Source: Bacillus sp. MRMR6
GTDB taxonomy: Bacteria; Bacillota; Bacilli; Bacillales; Cytobacillaceae
DNA: 64,000 bases
NCBI RefSeq assembly: GCF_001940785.1
Contig: NZ_MSLS01000012.1
Coordinates: 59,798 to 123,797, forward strand
Reading direction: 5' to 3'
Shown: positions 24,001-32,480 of the stretch, one piece after another
Position numbering within the stretch: the first letter of the stretch is position 1
Layout: every line of letters begins with the position of its first letter
The notes under the pieces: generated by a model
Seen by the model: only the letters and a program-made list of their open reading frames with translations
What the model was told of the DNA's origin: nothing
Databases searched by the model: none
Program-made: the position numbers and the translations under genes

Positions 24001-24155
24001 CAAAAGAATCGGGATCATCAGGAGTTACTGGGCCGATTGAACTGGTAGTCAATCTCGACAGTATTGAAGTGGCCAGGGCTACTTATCCACACATCGATGA
24101 TATGCAGAATAGCAAATTCACCTCTAAGTTGATTTTTGGAGGGATGAAAACATGA
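21078..24155 (+). CDS. Tape measure protein
   Basis: 1025 residues. N-terminal TP901 core (DYTLSAKITGDASGFTRAFRSAADTVNQ...MDFESSMSNVAAISGATGADLKELEKKAREMGASTSKSASEAADALSYMALAGWD) followed by long hydrophobic repeats (about 390-790) and a C-terminal IGKIPYLARGTDDFAGGFARMNEGGRGELV segment, common in these proteins. It sets tail length and helps DNA passage through the membrane. AAAGGGG precedes ATG. Its stop overlaps the Dit ATG. Confidence 0.93.
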   Translation: MADYTLSAKITGDASGFTRAFRSAADTVNQLSEKTKAAGEKISEFGKKTATAGAIVTAATLPILALGKSAIQTGMDFESSMSNVAAISGATGADLKELEKKAREMGASTSKSASEAADALSYMALAGWDNTQMMAGLEPILRLSEAGSIDLARASDLVTDSMSALGVEVKDLPNYLDKVAKTSQKANTDIDTLMTAFLAVGGTLKNLRTPIAESSALLGIMANRGLKGAEAGNALNSILVNLTSGAGQAGKAMETLGVSAFDSQGNFKGVEATLLEVKQAMAGLNEEQRTQMISMIAGKEQMKGFNFLLDGLGMEYGDLKAEIEASDGALSNMAKTMQDNLKGDLSSLSSALSELGLVLYDKIGPYLRQATQYLTELATKIGALSPKTQTMIAIMAGLAVSIGPVLMILGFMIMGIGALVSALGFLISPIGLVIGAIVALGASFAYQMAKNEAFRNNVISVFNSIKDKVMSVVQFLTPIFQNIWATLQPILVNIGNALSNAFQNSGPAIMEALGTIGTKIAAVFKTVWGIIQTIIPIFTTFFSSLIGGFQSASGVGSGFIVQLISILTGLNPIVKIVIMLFQNFGPQITAAFSEVAAMLIPVVATIGTAIGQLASAVIPILMQAISTLIPIFMQVGMTIMGIVSTVLPVLISLFNQLVPIIMDVVMIFAGIIAQVVPLVGVLISALLPVIQSVIAAFMNIVQTVAPALIAIIGVIMAVIKVLVPIIMSIVTVVVQIVAGIISVISPLVAFVAGIINAIMAVIAPIIVFVAGVIAAIIDVIRPIVITVTGIFNTVFTVISGVFRNVSTFIGTAINQIGSVISGLTSKVSDVFNKIRSTISGIMDSVSNKITGVFNAIQGAWSGLTSFVSGIFSGISGNVAKLVGQVKGFVNGVIGGINSAISLINKIPGVSIGKIPYLARGTDDFAGGFARMNEGGRGELVNLPNGAQVIPHDVSMRYAREAAKTNSSNVDRQDRTKESGSSGVTGPIELVVNLDSIEVARATYPHIDDMQNSKFTSKLIFGGMKT

Positions 24156-24937
24156 ATTTAGTCATTGAAAGAAAAAATGGGGAACAAATCGATTTTGAAG
24201 AATCAGGGATTAAAACTCTTGATTTTGTGATTGATGCCCCGGAACCTATACACGAAACAGAGGTAATCGAAGGAGCTGACGGCTTAATCGATCTAGGGAC
24301 AACCTACGGACCTAGAAAGATGCGCGGCTCTTTTTATTATGAAGCTGAGAGCATATCCGAATACGCTTTAAAACGGAATGAAGCTTTTAGGTTGTTTTTA
24401 ACGAGAGAATCCGTGTATTTGATTGATAGCAGAGAACCTGAAAAACGCTGGCTCGTAAAATCGAGCGGTTTTTCACCGAAACAGGTCAACAAATACGGAT
24501 TTTTTGAAGTGGAATTTGGCTCTTTTTTGCCTTGGGCAGAATCAATCGAAACTACCTTGGAAATGTCAGTTGCTCAAATTAGCGGCAATAAGATACAAAA
24601 ATACAAACATGCGACCAGTACATTTGAAATTTTTAATGCGGGCAGTCAAGCAGTAAATCCTAGAAGGATGCTTCTTTTAATCACGTATAAAGGTACATCC
24701 ACTAACTTAGCAATTAAAAACCTAACAACAAGCGATGAGTGGAATTTTACTGGCACGACTACTACAAACGACACGATCATACTCGATGGCATCCGGGCCA
24801 CGAAAAACGGATTATCTATCTTTAGAGATAGCAACCGTAAACTGATAAACATTGCACCAGGGTGGAATGAATTTCAACTAGTAGGTGCAGCTGGAACGTT
24901 TGAAATATCATTTGAGTTTAGATTTTATACCTTATAA
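24152..24937 (+). CDS. Distal tail protein (Dit, SPP1 gp19.1-like)
   Basis: 261 residues. FVIDAPEPIHETEVIEGADGLIDLGTTYGPRKMRGSFYYEAESISEYALKRNEAFRLFLTRESVYLIDSREPEKRWLVKSSGF is the Dit N-terminal pattern; the C-terminal half is a galectin-like beta domain (EFQLVGAAGTFEISFEFRFY). It forms the hub between the tail tube and the tip. Starts inside the tape measure stop (ACATGA). Confidence 0.9.
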   Translation: MNLVIERKNGEQIDFEESGIKTLDFVIDAPEPIHETEVIEGADGLIDLGTTYGPRKMRGSFYYEAESISEYALKRNEAFRLFLTRESVYLIDSREPEKRWLVKSSGFSPKQVNKYGFFEVEFGSFLPWAESIETTLEMSVAQISGNKIQKYKHATSTFEIFNAGSQAVNPRRMLLLITYKGTSTNLAIKNLTTSDEWNFTGTTTTNDTIILDGIRATKNGLSIFRDSNRKLINIAPGWNEFQLVGAAGTFEISFEFRFYTL

Positions 24938-24956
24938 AAAGGAGTTGACGAAAAAG

Positions 24957-25529
24957 ATGCCGCATAATACAAAAGCGCAAAAAAGAGACGCTAATTATTC
25001 GAAAGTTGAACAATTTTTTAATCCTACTACCGATCAGTACGAGGTTCAGGAGGGCTCGAACGGAGCTGCTCATGTCAAACTAACTGGGAGTAACATTCCA
25101 CAAGGGCAGGAAATACCAGTTAAGATTGCTGGAGCCGACAGCAGCGGCGGTGCGGTTAATACGAGTATCAAAGAAGCACAGGCAATTATTCCAGTAGACA
25201 TCCAAGCAAGATTAAGCCAAACCATTCAAACGCATAGTGGGGCGATTATCGCACCAAGTAATGCAAATAGTGGGGCATGGATTGATGTAGACGGGTTTGA
25301 TAAAGTTGGGGTTACAATGATTTCTGATTTAGCAAATAATAACCAAGTTGTACAAATTCATTGGTCAAATGACAATACAAACCAGCACGGAACGGAAGTT
25401 TTTCCTAGTATTGCATTAAAAGAAAAACCTTATATTACAGATATAAAAGCACGTTATTGTCGTTTACAATTGCAAAATGGGGACACAGCACCACACACAA
25501 TGAGTGCATGGTTATATTTAAAATCCTAA
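24957..25529 (+). CDS. Phage tail/baseplate-associated protein (190 aa)
   Basis: MPHNTKAQKRDANYSKVEQFFNPTTDQYEVQEGSNGAAHVKL at the start is characteristic of phage proteins inserted near tail tip genes. The C-terminal half is beta-rich and resembles a jelly-roll, with SGAWIDVDGFDKVGVTMISD and ARYCRLQLQNGD. A start at TTG 24945 is possible but too close to the GGAG site; ATG 24957 is used. Possible baseplate accessory; not a confident family call. Confidence 0.6.
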   Translation: MPHNTKAQKRDANYSKVEQFFNPTTDQYEVQEGSNGAAHVKLTGSNIPQGQEIPVKIAGADSSGGAVNTSIKEAQAIIPVDIQARLSQTIQTHSGAIIAPSNANSGAWIDVDGFDKVGVTMISDLANNNQVVQIHWSNDNTNQHGTEVFPSIALKEKPYITDIKARYCRLQLQNGDTAPHTMSAWLYLKS

Positions 25530-25544
25530 AAGGAGGAATGACAA

Positions 25545-25889
25545 ATGCCATTTAACGGGCCGATTGACGGAGATTGGACAAACGTTGACTTTAAAAAACC
25601 AGGGTGGGTTAGCGGTGTAATGGAATTAACCCACGAAGAAGTTTTATATGTACAAGAGCAAACACAAGTCATTATTGATGCGTTTATAGTTGAAAACGGA
25701 TATGAGCCACCATCTAATGAATACGTATTACCCGAATACAATAAACAAGATTGGGAAAAGTGCATCAACGGTGACACCTATGCGGTCATCAAGTCCTATG
25801 ATTCCTTAGTTCATACGCTAGGTATTGATGCAAACGGAATTGTGCAACCTGAATCAACAGAAGAATTGGACACGGAGAGCGTGGAATAA
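25545..25889 (+). CDS. Hypothetical tail-region protein (114 aa)
   Basis: Begins MPFNGPIDGDWTNVDFKKPGWVSGVMELTHEEVLYVQEQ, with a strong AAAGGAGGA upstream. Acidic, with a Glu-rich tail (ESTEELDTESVE). Part of the extra gene block between Dit and the tail-associated protein. No family is recognised. Confidence 0.6.
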   Translation: MPFNGPIDGDWTNVDFKKPGWVSGVMELTHEEVLYVQEQTQVIIDAFIVENGYEPPSNEYVLPEYNKQDWEKCINGDTYAVIKSYDSLVHTLGIDANGIVQPESTEELDTESVE

Positions 25890-25919
25890 CGCTCCCTGTA
25901 CGTGAAAGGCGGTGAACGT

Positions 25920-28316
25920 ATGAGTTTAAACCTTTGGAAGTTGGCGGGATTATCTACTAGTTTCAATCCTTTGCCGACAGGTTTGACAGCTAACAATAGA
26001 GTATCTTTAAATGTACTTCAACCTTATGTAGTAACACTCAAAGCTAAATCAATGTCGGGCGGTAGGTTGGAATTAATAAATAATCTAGTAAATAAAGGTA
26101 GATTTACGTTAGATGGTAACTTCAAAACATATACCTTTGAGATTACACCTACACCAAATTCAACGGGTTTTCATTACTTGTATGACGTGGATTCTAAAGG
26201 CGACATAATAATCGAGGACATTCAACTAGTTCAAAAGCCTTTGCCGAAATTAACGATTAATGGGATAGACGGGTTTTTGAGTGGGAAGTGGAATATAAGT
26301 CCTGACGCAACAGTGATTGATGATGAGACCCTTGAATTGAACGCTACAGGGACTTATCGAGCGAGTTTATTGGATATTGATGTGAAACCTTTAAGTACTT
26401 ATACTGTAAGTTTTGACGGTGATGGGCAGTTAGTTATACAAGACCGAAGTGACAATTCCTATTACACGCCAGGAATGTCAAAGGGGAGGTTATTGTTTAC
26501 TACAAAAGGCGGCACTAACCGTATAAGAATTTGGTTTCAGAACACGAATGTACTAGGCAAATTCACCTTCAAACGCCCAATGTTAAATCTAGGAACCACC
26601 CCCTCCCCATACGAGAAAAAACGTGGGGAACGTATGGTGTTGCCTGTTGCGAAGAAGAATTTGTTTAACTTTAAAAATTATGTAAATGCTGGGTTTACAC
26701 ATATCTCTAATGGGTACAAGGCAACAGGATATTCAAATGGCGTTTCTTCAATCAATCCGTTTTTAAAACCTAATACAACTTATACATTAACTTGTAATGT
26801 TGAAAGTACATCAGGTAGTGCTTCTGGTGCGTATGGTAGGATTACCTTGCAAAATGGCGTTTCATTTTTCCACTTAAATGCAGGTGCTTCTGTAGGCTTT
26901 AAACAAAACACCTTTACGACACCTTCTGATATTGCTTTGTATAATACGCTTATAATTTACGGTTCAGCTACAGCTAATGAAATAGTTGAAATAACTGACA
27001 TTATGCTAGTAGAAGGCACAACCGCCACACCATACGAGCCGTATGCGGTACAAGTGAACAAGAAACCGTTGAAGTACGTGCCGAAGAAGAATTTGTTACC
27101 TACTTTTAACTGGGTAAAGGCAGATATTTATTGTAGGTATGATGTTTTGATAGTCAACAAATACACATACGCTTTACAAGCGGGAAGTGGGTATGCAATT
27201 GGAGTAGATGAATTTACTTCAAGTGGTTCACTTGTCAAATGGAACCCTTACGCTAGTTCATTGGTTATAACACCGCAACCAACTACAAGCGTCTTTAGAG
27301 TTTGGTTAAGACGTATAGATAATACAAACATGCAACTTTCAGAAATTGAAAGTGCAAGACCACAGTTAGAACATAGTTCACAATCCACACCATACGAACC
27401 GTACCAACTCGTCCTACCACGTGCCAAAACAGGGTTAGCGTTTAACGGCACATCGGATTACTTGCAATTACCGAGCATGACCATGGATAGCATTGAGATT
27501 GATTGTTTGATTGATTCGAAAGTTTCAAGTAAATCACAATATATTTTTGATGCTAGGGGTGGTTTAGCGGATGGGTATTTGTATTTTAGGACTATCGGGA
27601 CAATTGATAAAGGTACAAGTTTTTCATATTTAGTTGATGGAATCACAAATGGAAATATACCAGAAAAACAGCGTACAAAAATTAAAGCTATTTTCACAAA
27701 CCCTTTCACCGATGATGTTTCTATTTTTAGTAGATTTGAGATAGCTTCGGGGTCAAGAGAAACCTTGAAAGGCACACTCTACAAAGTAACGTGTTATTTA
27801 AACGGTGCAGTTGTCGCAACATACGACTTTGAAAACCCTAGCAATATTGTAGGCGATAAAGTCATACCAAACGCGAAAAACCTTATTCCTAGCTTTGAGG
27901 ATAGCCGTTGGAATTTACACCCTAATTTCAAAGTGTTGGGGAAAGATGTTGGGCGGTTGGACGGAATTGGAGATTTTTTAGATAGTACAATTGTTTTAAA
28001 TGTTTCGCCAAACACTAGCTATCTTGCAAGCAGTTTAAATGGTGGTGAATTTTCTGTTAGACAAGGCATAGGAGTAATAGGTACATCGTTATTTTATATT
28101 GATAACGGATTATCTTTGAAACAAACTAACGGGATATTTACAGTGCCTTCAAACGTTAATCAAGTAACAATAAGACTTTCAAACAGGGCGGCAAGAGGTT
28201 CATTCGACTTCATCAAACCGCAATTGTACGAATTAACAGGCAAGGAAGGTACGATTGTGGGCAGACCACAGCCATTGAGGCGAGCTGCTAAACGGTTGTT
28301 GTATGCGAAGAGGTAA
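25920..28316 (+). CDS. Large tail fibre / receptor-binding-like protein with repeated carbohydrate-binding-like modules
   Basis: 798 residues. Several repeats each run from a KNL[FL] segment to a TPYEPY segment (for example ATPYEPYAVQVNKKPLKYVPKKNLLP and STPYEPYQLVLPRAKTGLAFNGTSDYL). Each module has a beta-sandwich pattern with KPNTTYTLTCNV or KPLSTYTVSFDG strands, as in carbohydrate-binding modules. A LamG-like region follows TGLAFNGTSDYLQLPSMTMDSIEI. Receptor-binding or tail-fibre role is inferred. ATG 25920 is preferred to GTG 25902 because of the GGCGGTG spacing. Confidence 0.7.
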   Translation: MSLNLWKLAGLSTSFNPLPTGLTANNRVSLNVLQPYVVTLKAKSMSGGRLELINNLVNKGRFTLDGNFKTYTFEITPTPNSTGFHYLYDVDSKGDIIIEDIQLVQKPLPKLTINGIDGFLSGKWNISPDATVIDDETLELNATGTYRASLLDIDVKPLSTYTVSFDGDGQLVIQDRSDNSYYTPGMSKGRLLFTTKGGTNRIRIWFQNTNVLGKFTFKRPMLNLGTTPSPYEKKRGERMVLPVAKKNLFNFKNYVNAGFTHISNGYKATGYSNGVSSINPFLKPNTTYTLTCNVESTSGSASGAYGRITLQNGVSFFHLNAGASVGFKQNTFTTPSDIALYNTLIIYGSATANEIVEITDIMLVEGTTATPYEPYAVQVNKKPLKYVPKKNLLPTFNWVKADIYCRYDVLIVNKYTYALQAGSGYAIGVDEFTSSGSLVKWNPYASSLVITPQPTTSVFRVWLRRIDNTNMQLSEIESARPQLEHSSQSTPYEPYQLVLPRAKTGLAFNGTSDYLQLPSMTMDSIEIDCLIDSKVSSKSQYIFDARGGLADGYLYFRTIGTIDKGTSFSYLVDGITNGNIPEKQRTKIKAIFTNPFTDDVSIFSRFEIASGSRETLKGTLYKVTCYLNGAVVATYDFENPSNIVGDKVIPNAKNLIPSFEDSRWNLHPNFKVLGKDVGRLDGIGDFLDSTIVLNVSPNTSYLASSLNGGEFSVRQGIGVIGTSLFYIDNGLSLKQTNGIFTVPSNVNQVTIRLSNRAARGSFDFIKPQLYELTGKEGTIVGRPQPLRRAAKRLLYAKR

Positions 28317-28364
28317 AACCTATTTACAAGAAATCATCTTATCACACCCAAGTTTTGGTATACT

Positions 28365-28378
28365 TTTTAGAAAAGGAC
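28365..28378 (+). promoter_or_regulatory. Possible promoter -10 region of the RES-like gene
   Basis: GGTATACTTTTTAG lies 20-30 bases before the ribosome binding site of the next gene and contains TATACT. A convincing -35 is not visible. The gene has its own upstream gap and its own terminator, so independent transcription in the lysogen is plausible. Confidence 0.35.
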
Positions 28379-28392
28379 TGTGAGGTGTAATT

Positions 28393-29268
28393 ATGATGGA
28401 TTTCATAAAAGAGATTAAAACTTTTTTAAGCTATGTAGATGTTGATATCTTTTTAACCAAAATTGATGAATTTAAAAAAATTGATTTACAAAGCATAACA
28501 GATGCCGAATTGTTTGCTGCTATTAGTAATGTAATGATATTTAAAACTGAAAACGGCTCAGAATTTAGATTTCCTGTTTTAATGGGCTCCTATCCAAGCG
28601 GTACTAAATTTTATCGAGTTCGAAAACTCGAATCTGATGATACAATTATCCCTTTAAAAGGAATGAGAGTTGAACAGGATGCATGGAACCCTCCTGCTAA
28701 TATAATTAAGGCAATGGGAAGGTTAAATAAGGTAAATGAGTCCTTATTATATACTGCACCTGGGGACCCTCTTGTAGCAATTAAGGAAGCAAAAGTAAAA
28801 GATGGTGAATTTTTTTCTTTAATAGTATATAAGGCAAGAGATGAGATTAAGGTTAATAGAATAGGTAATTTTGAAAGAATTGAGCAGCTAACAGAATTAG
28901 AAAATTTAAAATTGAGGTTATTAATTAACTTTTTAAGAGATGAATTTACCAAAGATGTTGGACAAGGTACTGAATATCTATATAGAGTTTCTGAAAGAAT
29001 TGCAAAAGATTATTTTGATTTACCTCCGAAAGTTGCTCAAGATGCATGGCTTTATCCATCTGTTGCAAAGAAAGAATCTTTTAATGTTTGTTTTCGTCCT
29101 GAACTTGCAAAGGAATTATTGGATCTGCAAGGGGTAGTCATTTGTAGGTTAAGCGATAAGGGAATTGAATCCAAAGCTATAGCAAATGGGTTCGATGATG
29201 AAGGCATTTTCAAATACCATGCAATAGGAAGCCAGCTACAAAAACAAGTTTTTCCTGAAATTACTTAA
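28393..29268 (+). CDS. RES-domain-like protein (possible NAD-targeting toxin or exclusion factor)
   Basis: 291 residues. TKFYRVRKLE, then GRLNKVNESLLYTAPGDPLVAIKEAKVKDGEFFSLIVYKARDEI match the RES core: a YR.R strand, GR.N....S.LY.A and A..E. RES domains of the Xre-RES toxin-antitoxin systems degrade NAD+. No Xre antitoxin gene lies beside it. The gene is more A+T-rich than the flanking tail genes, has its own promoter-like gap and terminator, and lies between tail genes as a moron. Function is inferred. Confidence 0.6.
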   Translation: MMDFIKEIKTFLSYVDVDIFLTKIDEFKKIDLQSITDAELFAAISNVMIFKTENGSEFRFPVLMGSYPSGTKFYRVRKLESDDTIIPLKGMRVEQDAWNPPANIIKAMGRLNKVNESLLYTAPGDPLVAIKEAKVKDGEFFSLIVYKARDEIKVNRIGNFERIEQLTELENLKLRLLINFLRDEFTKDVGQGTEYLYRVSERIAKDYFDLPPKVAQDAWLYPSVAKKESFNVCFRPELAKELLDLQGVVICRLSDKGIESKAIANGFDDEGIFKYHAIGSQLQKQVFPEIT

Positions 29269-29325
29269 CTAACGAATGTCTTATGTGAGATAAGACCTTA
29301 TCGGTGAGACCAACAAAAAGGTCAT

Positions 29326-29358
29326 AAAAAATCCCGGCTGATTAACAGTCGGGATTTT
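29326..29358. terminator. Bidirectional intrinsic terminator
   Basis: AAAATCCCGGCTG and CAGTCGGGATTTT form a stem flanked by A-run and T-run, so it can serve the RES-like gene on the plus strand and the leftward gene at 29365-29697 on the minus strand. Confidence 0.85.
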
Positions 29359-29364
29359 AATTCA

Positions 29365-29697
29365 CTATTTTCCAATTCCATAAAAGCCTGCAAAAATCTC
29401 GTCTTTAGCATTTTCTAAGTAAGCATTGTATGGTATTTCATTTTCTAAGCTATTTATACAGCGAATCATTTCGGTACTATTTGTTGCTTTCCACGCGCCT
29501 GCATCAAAAGTAATTTTTTTAAATTTGGTTAAATCTAATTTTATTTCGTGCCCTTGGTCAGTGTGAATCCAGCAGTTTTCAGAGCTGATTTCATAGAAGT
29601 CCAACTTAACATCATTTAAGGCTACTTGATCAACTACCAAAATATTATGCTTTAAATTGTTATTTTTCAGGTATTCCAACAGGGTTACTAAGGGCAT
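29365..29697 (-). CDS. Hypothetical accessory protein (110 aa), reverse strand
   Basis: A small alpha/beta protein, leftward within the rightward tail operon. AAGGAGGAACAG lies in front of its ATG, and it shares a bidirectional terminator with the RES-like gene. It forms a convergent moron pair with the RES-like gene. No family is recognised; whether it protects against the RES-like protein is an open question. Confidence 0.6.
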   Translation of the reverse strand: MPLVTLLEYLKNNNLKHNILVVDQVALNDVKLDFYEISSENCWIHTDQGHEIKLDLTKFKKITFDAGAWKATNSTEMIRCINSLENEIPYNAYLENAKDEIFAGFYGIGK

Positions 29698-29810
29698 TTA
29701 TCTGTTCCTCCTTGTTTATGACTAATTAACTATATGTACCGAAATTCATAAACATGAAGGAAAAAATAGTTTGTGTAAAAAACAAGCACATAAAAGATAT
29801 CACGTACAGT

Positions 29811-29838
29811 AGAGTCCTTTCAGGGCTCTTTTTATTTA
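29811..29838 (+). terminator. Intrinsic terminator before the tail-associated protein gene
   Basis: AGAGTCC and GGGCTCT pair around TTTCA, followed by TTTTTATTTAT. It lies in front of a tail gene rather than after one, so the tail-associated gene is either read through or starts anew. Confidence 0.75.
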
Positions 29839-29856
29839 TAGAAGGGCGGTGAGAAA

Positions 29857-32469
29857 TTGCTCATTATTACAGATATAAGCGGCAATACAGAAGCATTAAC
29901 CGGCTATAAAGGGTTAAAGCGATTTAGAAACGTCAGCGGAGAGAAAACGCTGGCTTTTTTATTGCAGCCAACAGAACAAAATGCTCACTCCTTTAACCTA
30001 GTGCAAGAAGAATCAATTGTGGAATTTAAAGGTGAAGAGTACCGAATCAAACAAGTATCGGAAAAAAACAAAGGTAAAACATTTTATAAAGAGGTCGTGG
30101 CCATCCACACATTTTTTGATTTAATCGATGACCATATTTATACGTTGCACACGGGGTCTATGACCTTTCAAGCATTTCTTCAATTTGTTTTTGCTGGAAC
30201 ACCTTATACTTGGGATATTATAGACACTTTTTATGCTAAAGACTGGGAGAAATTTGGAGATGATAATCGAATAGCTTTATACCAAGCAGGGATAAAGCGC
30301 TACGGTGCGGAGTTCACTCGAAGTGGTACACACCTAACCTTTAAGCAAAAAATAGGCAATGCAACAGACTTCCAATTTCGGTATAGCTACAATATTAAAA
30401 CCCTAACCAGAGATGTGAACACCAATAACCTATCCACCTATATCAAGGGGTATGGCAAACAAAATGAGGATGGTACGTATGTGATCCAATCAGAGTACAC
30501 CTCACCTAATGCGGATTTATTTGGCATTAGACACGCTAAGCCAGTAAGAGACGAGCGCTACACGACACTAGATGGTTTAAACGAGCGCTTAGTGGCAGAG
30601 TTAATAGATAAACCAGAGCTATCCATCACCATTGATTTTGTGGACTTGAGACGTGCTGGTTATCCTTATGATGTGCCTAACGAGGGTGACGATGTATTTT
30701 TAATCTATGAGCCGATGGGATTAGACCTTGAAACTCGAATCATGGACATAACTGAGGAGTTTACAGAGTTTAATGATTATCCGATTAAAACGGATGTCAC
30801 TCTAGCAAACTATCGTAACAACATGACGGATAAATTAGTTGAGTTTAGCCGTACACAAAAAGACATAAACGGTATTCTAGAGGGCACTAGAAAACTACCT
30901 TACAGTGTGTTAGATGATGCGGTTAAAAGGGCAACCGAGGCGATGCAGAGCGCCCAAACAGAGCTTGAGTTTAACAACGGTATTATTGCCCGTTCGAAAG
31001 ATAATCCTAATCATCTTGTTCTGTTTAACTCAGCAGGTGTGGCTGTTAGTGTGGACGGTGGGTTTACGTTTCGTACAGCCATGACGGCTGATGGTTTTGT
31101 CGCTGATTTAATCACAGTTGGGACTATGCTTTTTGATAGGTTGCGAGGCGGTTCTCTAAGTCTTGGTGGGTTACTAAATGAGCACGGGGAATTAGTGATT
31201 TTAAAAGAAAATGGAGAAGATGCATTAGCAAACTTTAACTTTAATGGTGGATATATAGAGAAGTTGGCAGTTGATAATTTTATAAACGATCAAGTAGCAT
31301 ATCAACAAAAAGTTGCACTTAATTTTTATGTAGATCCTATAAATGGTAATGATTCAAATGATGGAAGGTCTTGGACAACTCCTAAAAAAACAATACAACC
31401 AATATTAGATTCATTACCAAAAATTATCAACGCCCAAGTAAGTATTTATGTTCATTATAGTAACGGTCGAAATGTTAATGAAAAAATTAAAATTACAGGT
31501 TTTTCCGGATCAGGAGGTCTTTTATTAGATTTTCAGACTACAGATAATAAAATTAATGGGAATTTACTTATTAAAAACTGCTCATTACCTATTGATGTAC
31601 AAAACTTATCAATAAATTGTAATGAAAATGAACATAATGCAGTACTGAAAATAGACAGATGTATTGACGTATATGTGGCAAACACTGTTCTATATGGAAA
31701 TGATATTGTATATGCAGCAATATTAATTGAATGTGGTAGTGGAGCACGTTTAAGTGGAGTACGTGGTTGGAAATCAAGTGACGTTATAAGGGCGGCATAC
31801 AATAGCAAGGTTTTTCTTACAGGTTGTGACGGTTTAGGAACTGCTGGTTTAGTAGCCGTTGATGGAGCCATTATAACAGGTCATGGAAATGCACCTGCTG
31901 GGACAACCTTCAATAGTTATACTGCAAGGGGAGGAAAAATATTAGATACCTTCACTCATCCAAGTGCACCAACACCACCAACACCACCGCCACCGCCAGA
32001 TACAACAGTTGAGTTTACGAATGAAGGTTATCATTGTTACAATGTGTCGTATGGTTATTGGAACGCAGATGCAAGGGAACCTCGTCAAGCAAGTTGGGGT
32101 TATGGTAGACAATCTGGATTTTGGTTTTTTGGAAATCAATTAGACGTATTAGTAGGTAAGAATATCAAGGGAATGAGTGTGTATGTTGAAAGAAAAAGTG
32201 GGGGTGTAAATAATCCAGCTCCTGTGCAAGTTAGGTGGCATGGCCATAAAACACAGCCCTCTTCACCAAGTCCCGCAACTCAGTCATCACAATATTCTGA
32301 AATTAGTTTAAGTGTAGGAGGCAACGGTTGGGTAAATGTTCCTTCTTCATTTTATAATAACTTTTCGTCTGGTGCAGCAAAAGGTATAGGGGTCTATATT
32401 TCAAATGACTTAAAAGAGGATTATGCGGTAATGACAGGAACGTGTAAGGTGAAAGTGACGTACGCTTAG
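29857..32469 (+). CDS. Tail-associated protein: prophage endopeptidase tail domain plus beta-helix
   Basis: 870 residues. Residues about 1-330 (TTLFLLQPTEQNAHSFNLVQ type pattern, KEVVAIHTFFDLIDDHIYTLHTG, YIKGYGKQNEDGTYV) form the prophage endopeptidase tail (Tal/gp21-like) domain. A central part has beta-helix character (YVDPINGNDSNDGRSWTTPKKTIQPILDSLP...). A proline hinge (APTPPTPPPPPD, about 704-715) links to a C-terminal beta domain of about 150 residues. It should cap the tail tip and contact the cell wall. TTG start behind GAAGGGCGGTG. The beta-helix part may degrade wall polymers. Confidence 0.8.
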   Translation: MLIITDISGNTEALTGYKGLKRFRNVSGEKTLAFLLQPTEQNAHSFNLVQEESIVEFKGEEYRIKQVSEKNKGKTFYKEVVAIHTFFDLIDDHIYTLHTGSMTFQAFLQFVFAGTPYTWDIIDTFYAKDWEKFGDDNRIALYQAGIKRYGAEFTRSGTHLTFKQKIGNATDFQFRYSYNIKTLTRDVNTNNLSTYIKGYGKQNEDGTYVIQSEYTSPNADLFGIRHAKPVRDERYTTLDGLNERLVAELIDKPELSITIDFVDLRRAGYPYDVPNEGDDVFLIYEPMGLDLETRIMDITEEFTEFNDYPIKTDVTLANYRNNMTDKLVEFSRTQKDINGILEGTRKLPYSVLDDAVKRATEAMQSAQTELEFNNGIIARSKDNPNHLVLFNSAGVAVSVDGGFTFRTAMTADGFVADLITVGTMLFDRLRGGSLSLGGLLNEHGELVILKENGEDALANFNFNGGYIEKLAVDNFINDQVAYQQKVALNFYVDPINGNDSNDGRSWTTPKKTIQPILDSLPKIINAQVSIYVHYSNGRNVNEKIKITGFSGSGGLLLDFQTTDNKINGNLLIKNCSLPIDVQNLSINCNENEHNAVLKIDRCIDVYVANTVLYGNDIVYAAILIECGSGARLSGVRGWKSSDVIRAAYNSKVFLTGCDGLGTAGLVAVDGAIITGHGNAPAGTTFNSYTARGGKILDTFTHPSAPTPPTPPPPPDTTVEFTNEGYHCYNVSYGYWNADAREPRQASWGYGRQSGFWFFGNQLDVLVGKNIKGMSVYVERKSGGVNNPAPVQVRWHGHKTQPSSPSPATQSSQYSEISLSVGGNGWVNVPSSFYNNFSSGAAKGIGVYISNDLKEDYAVMTGTCKVKVTYA

Positions 32470-32480
32470 GGGGAGATACT

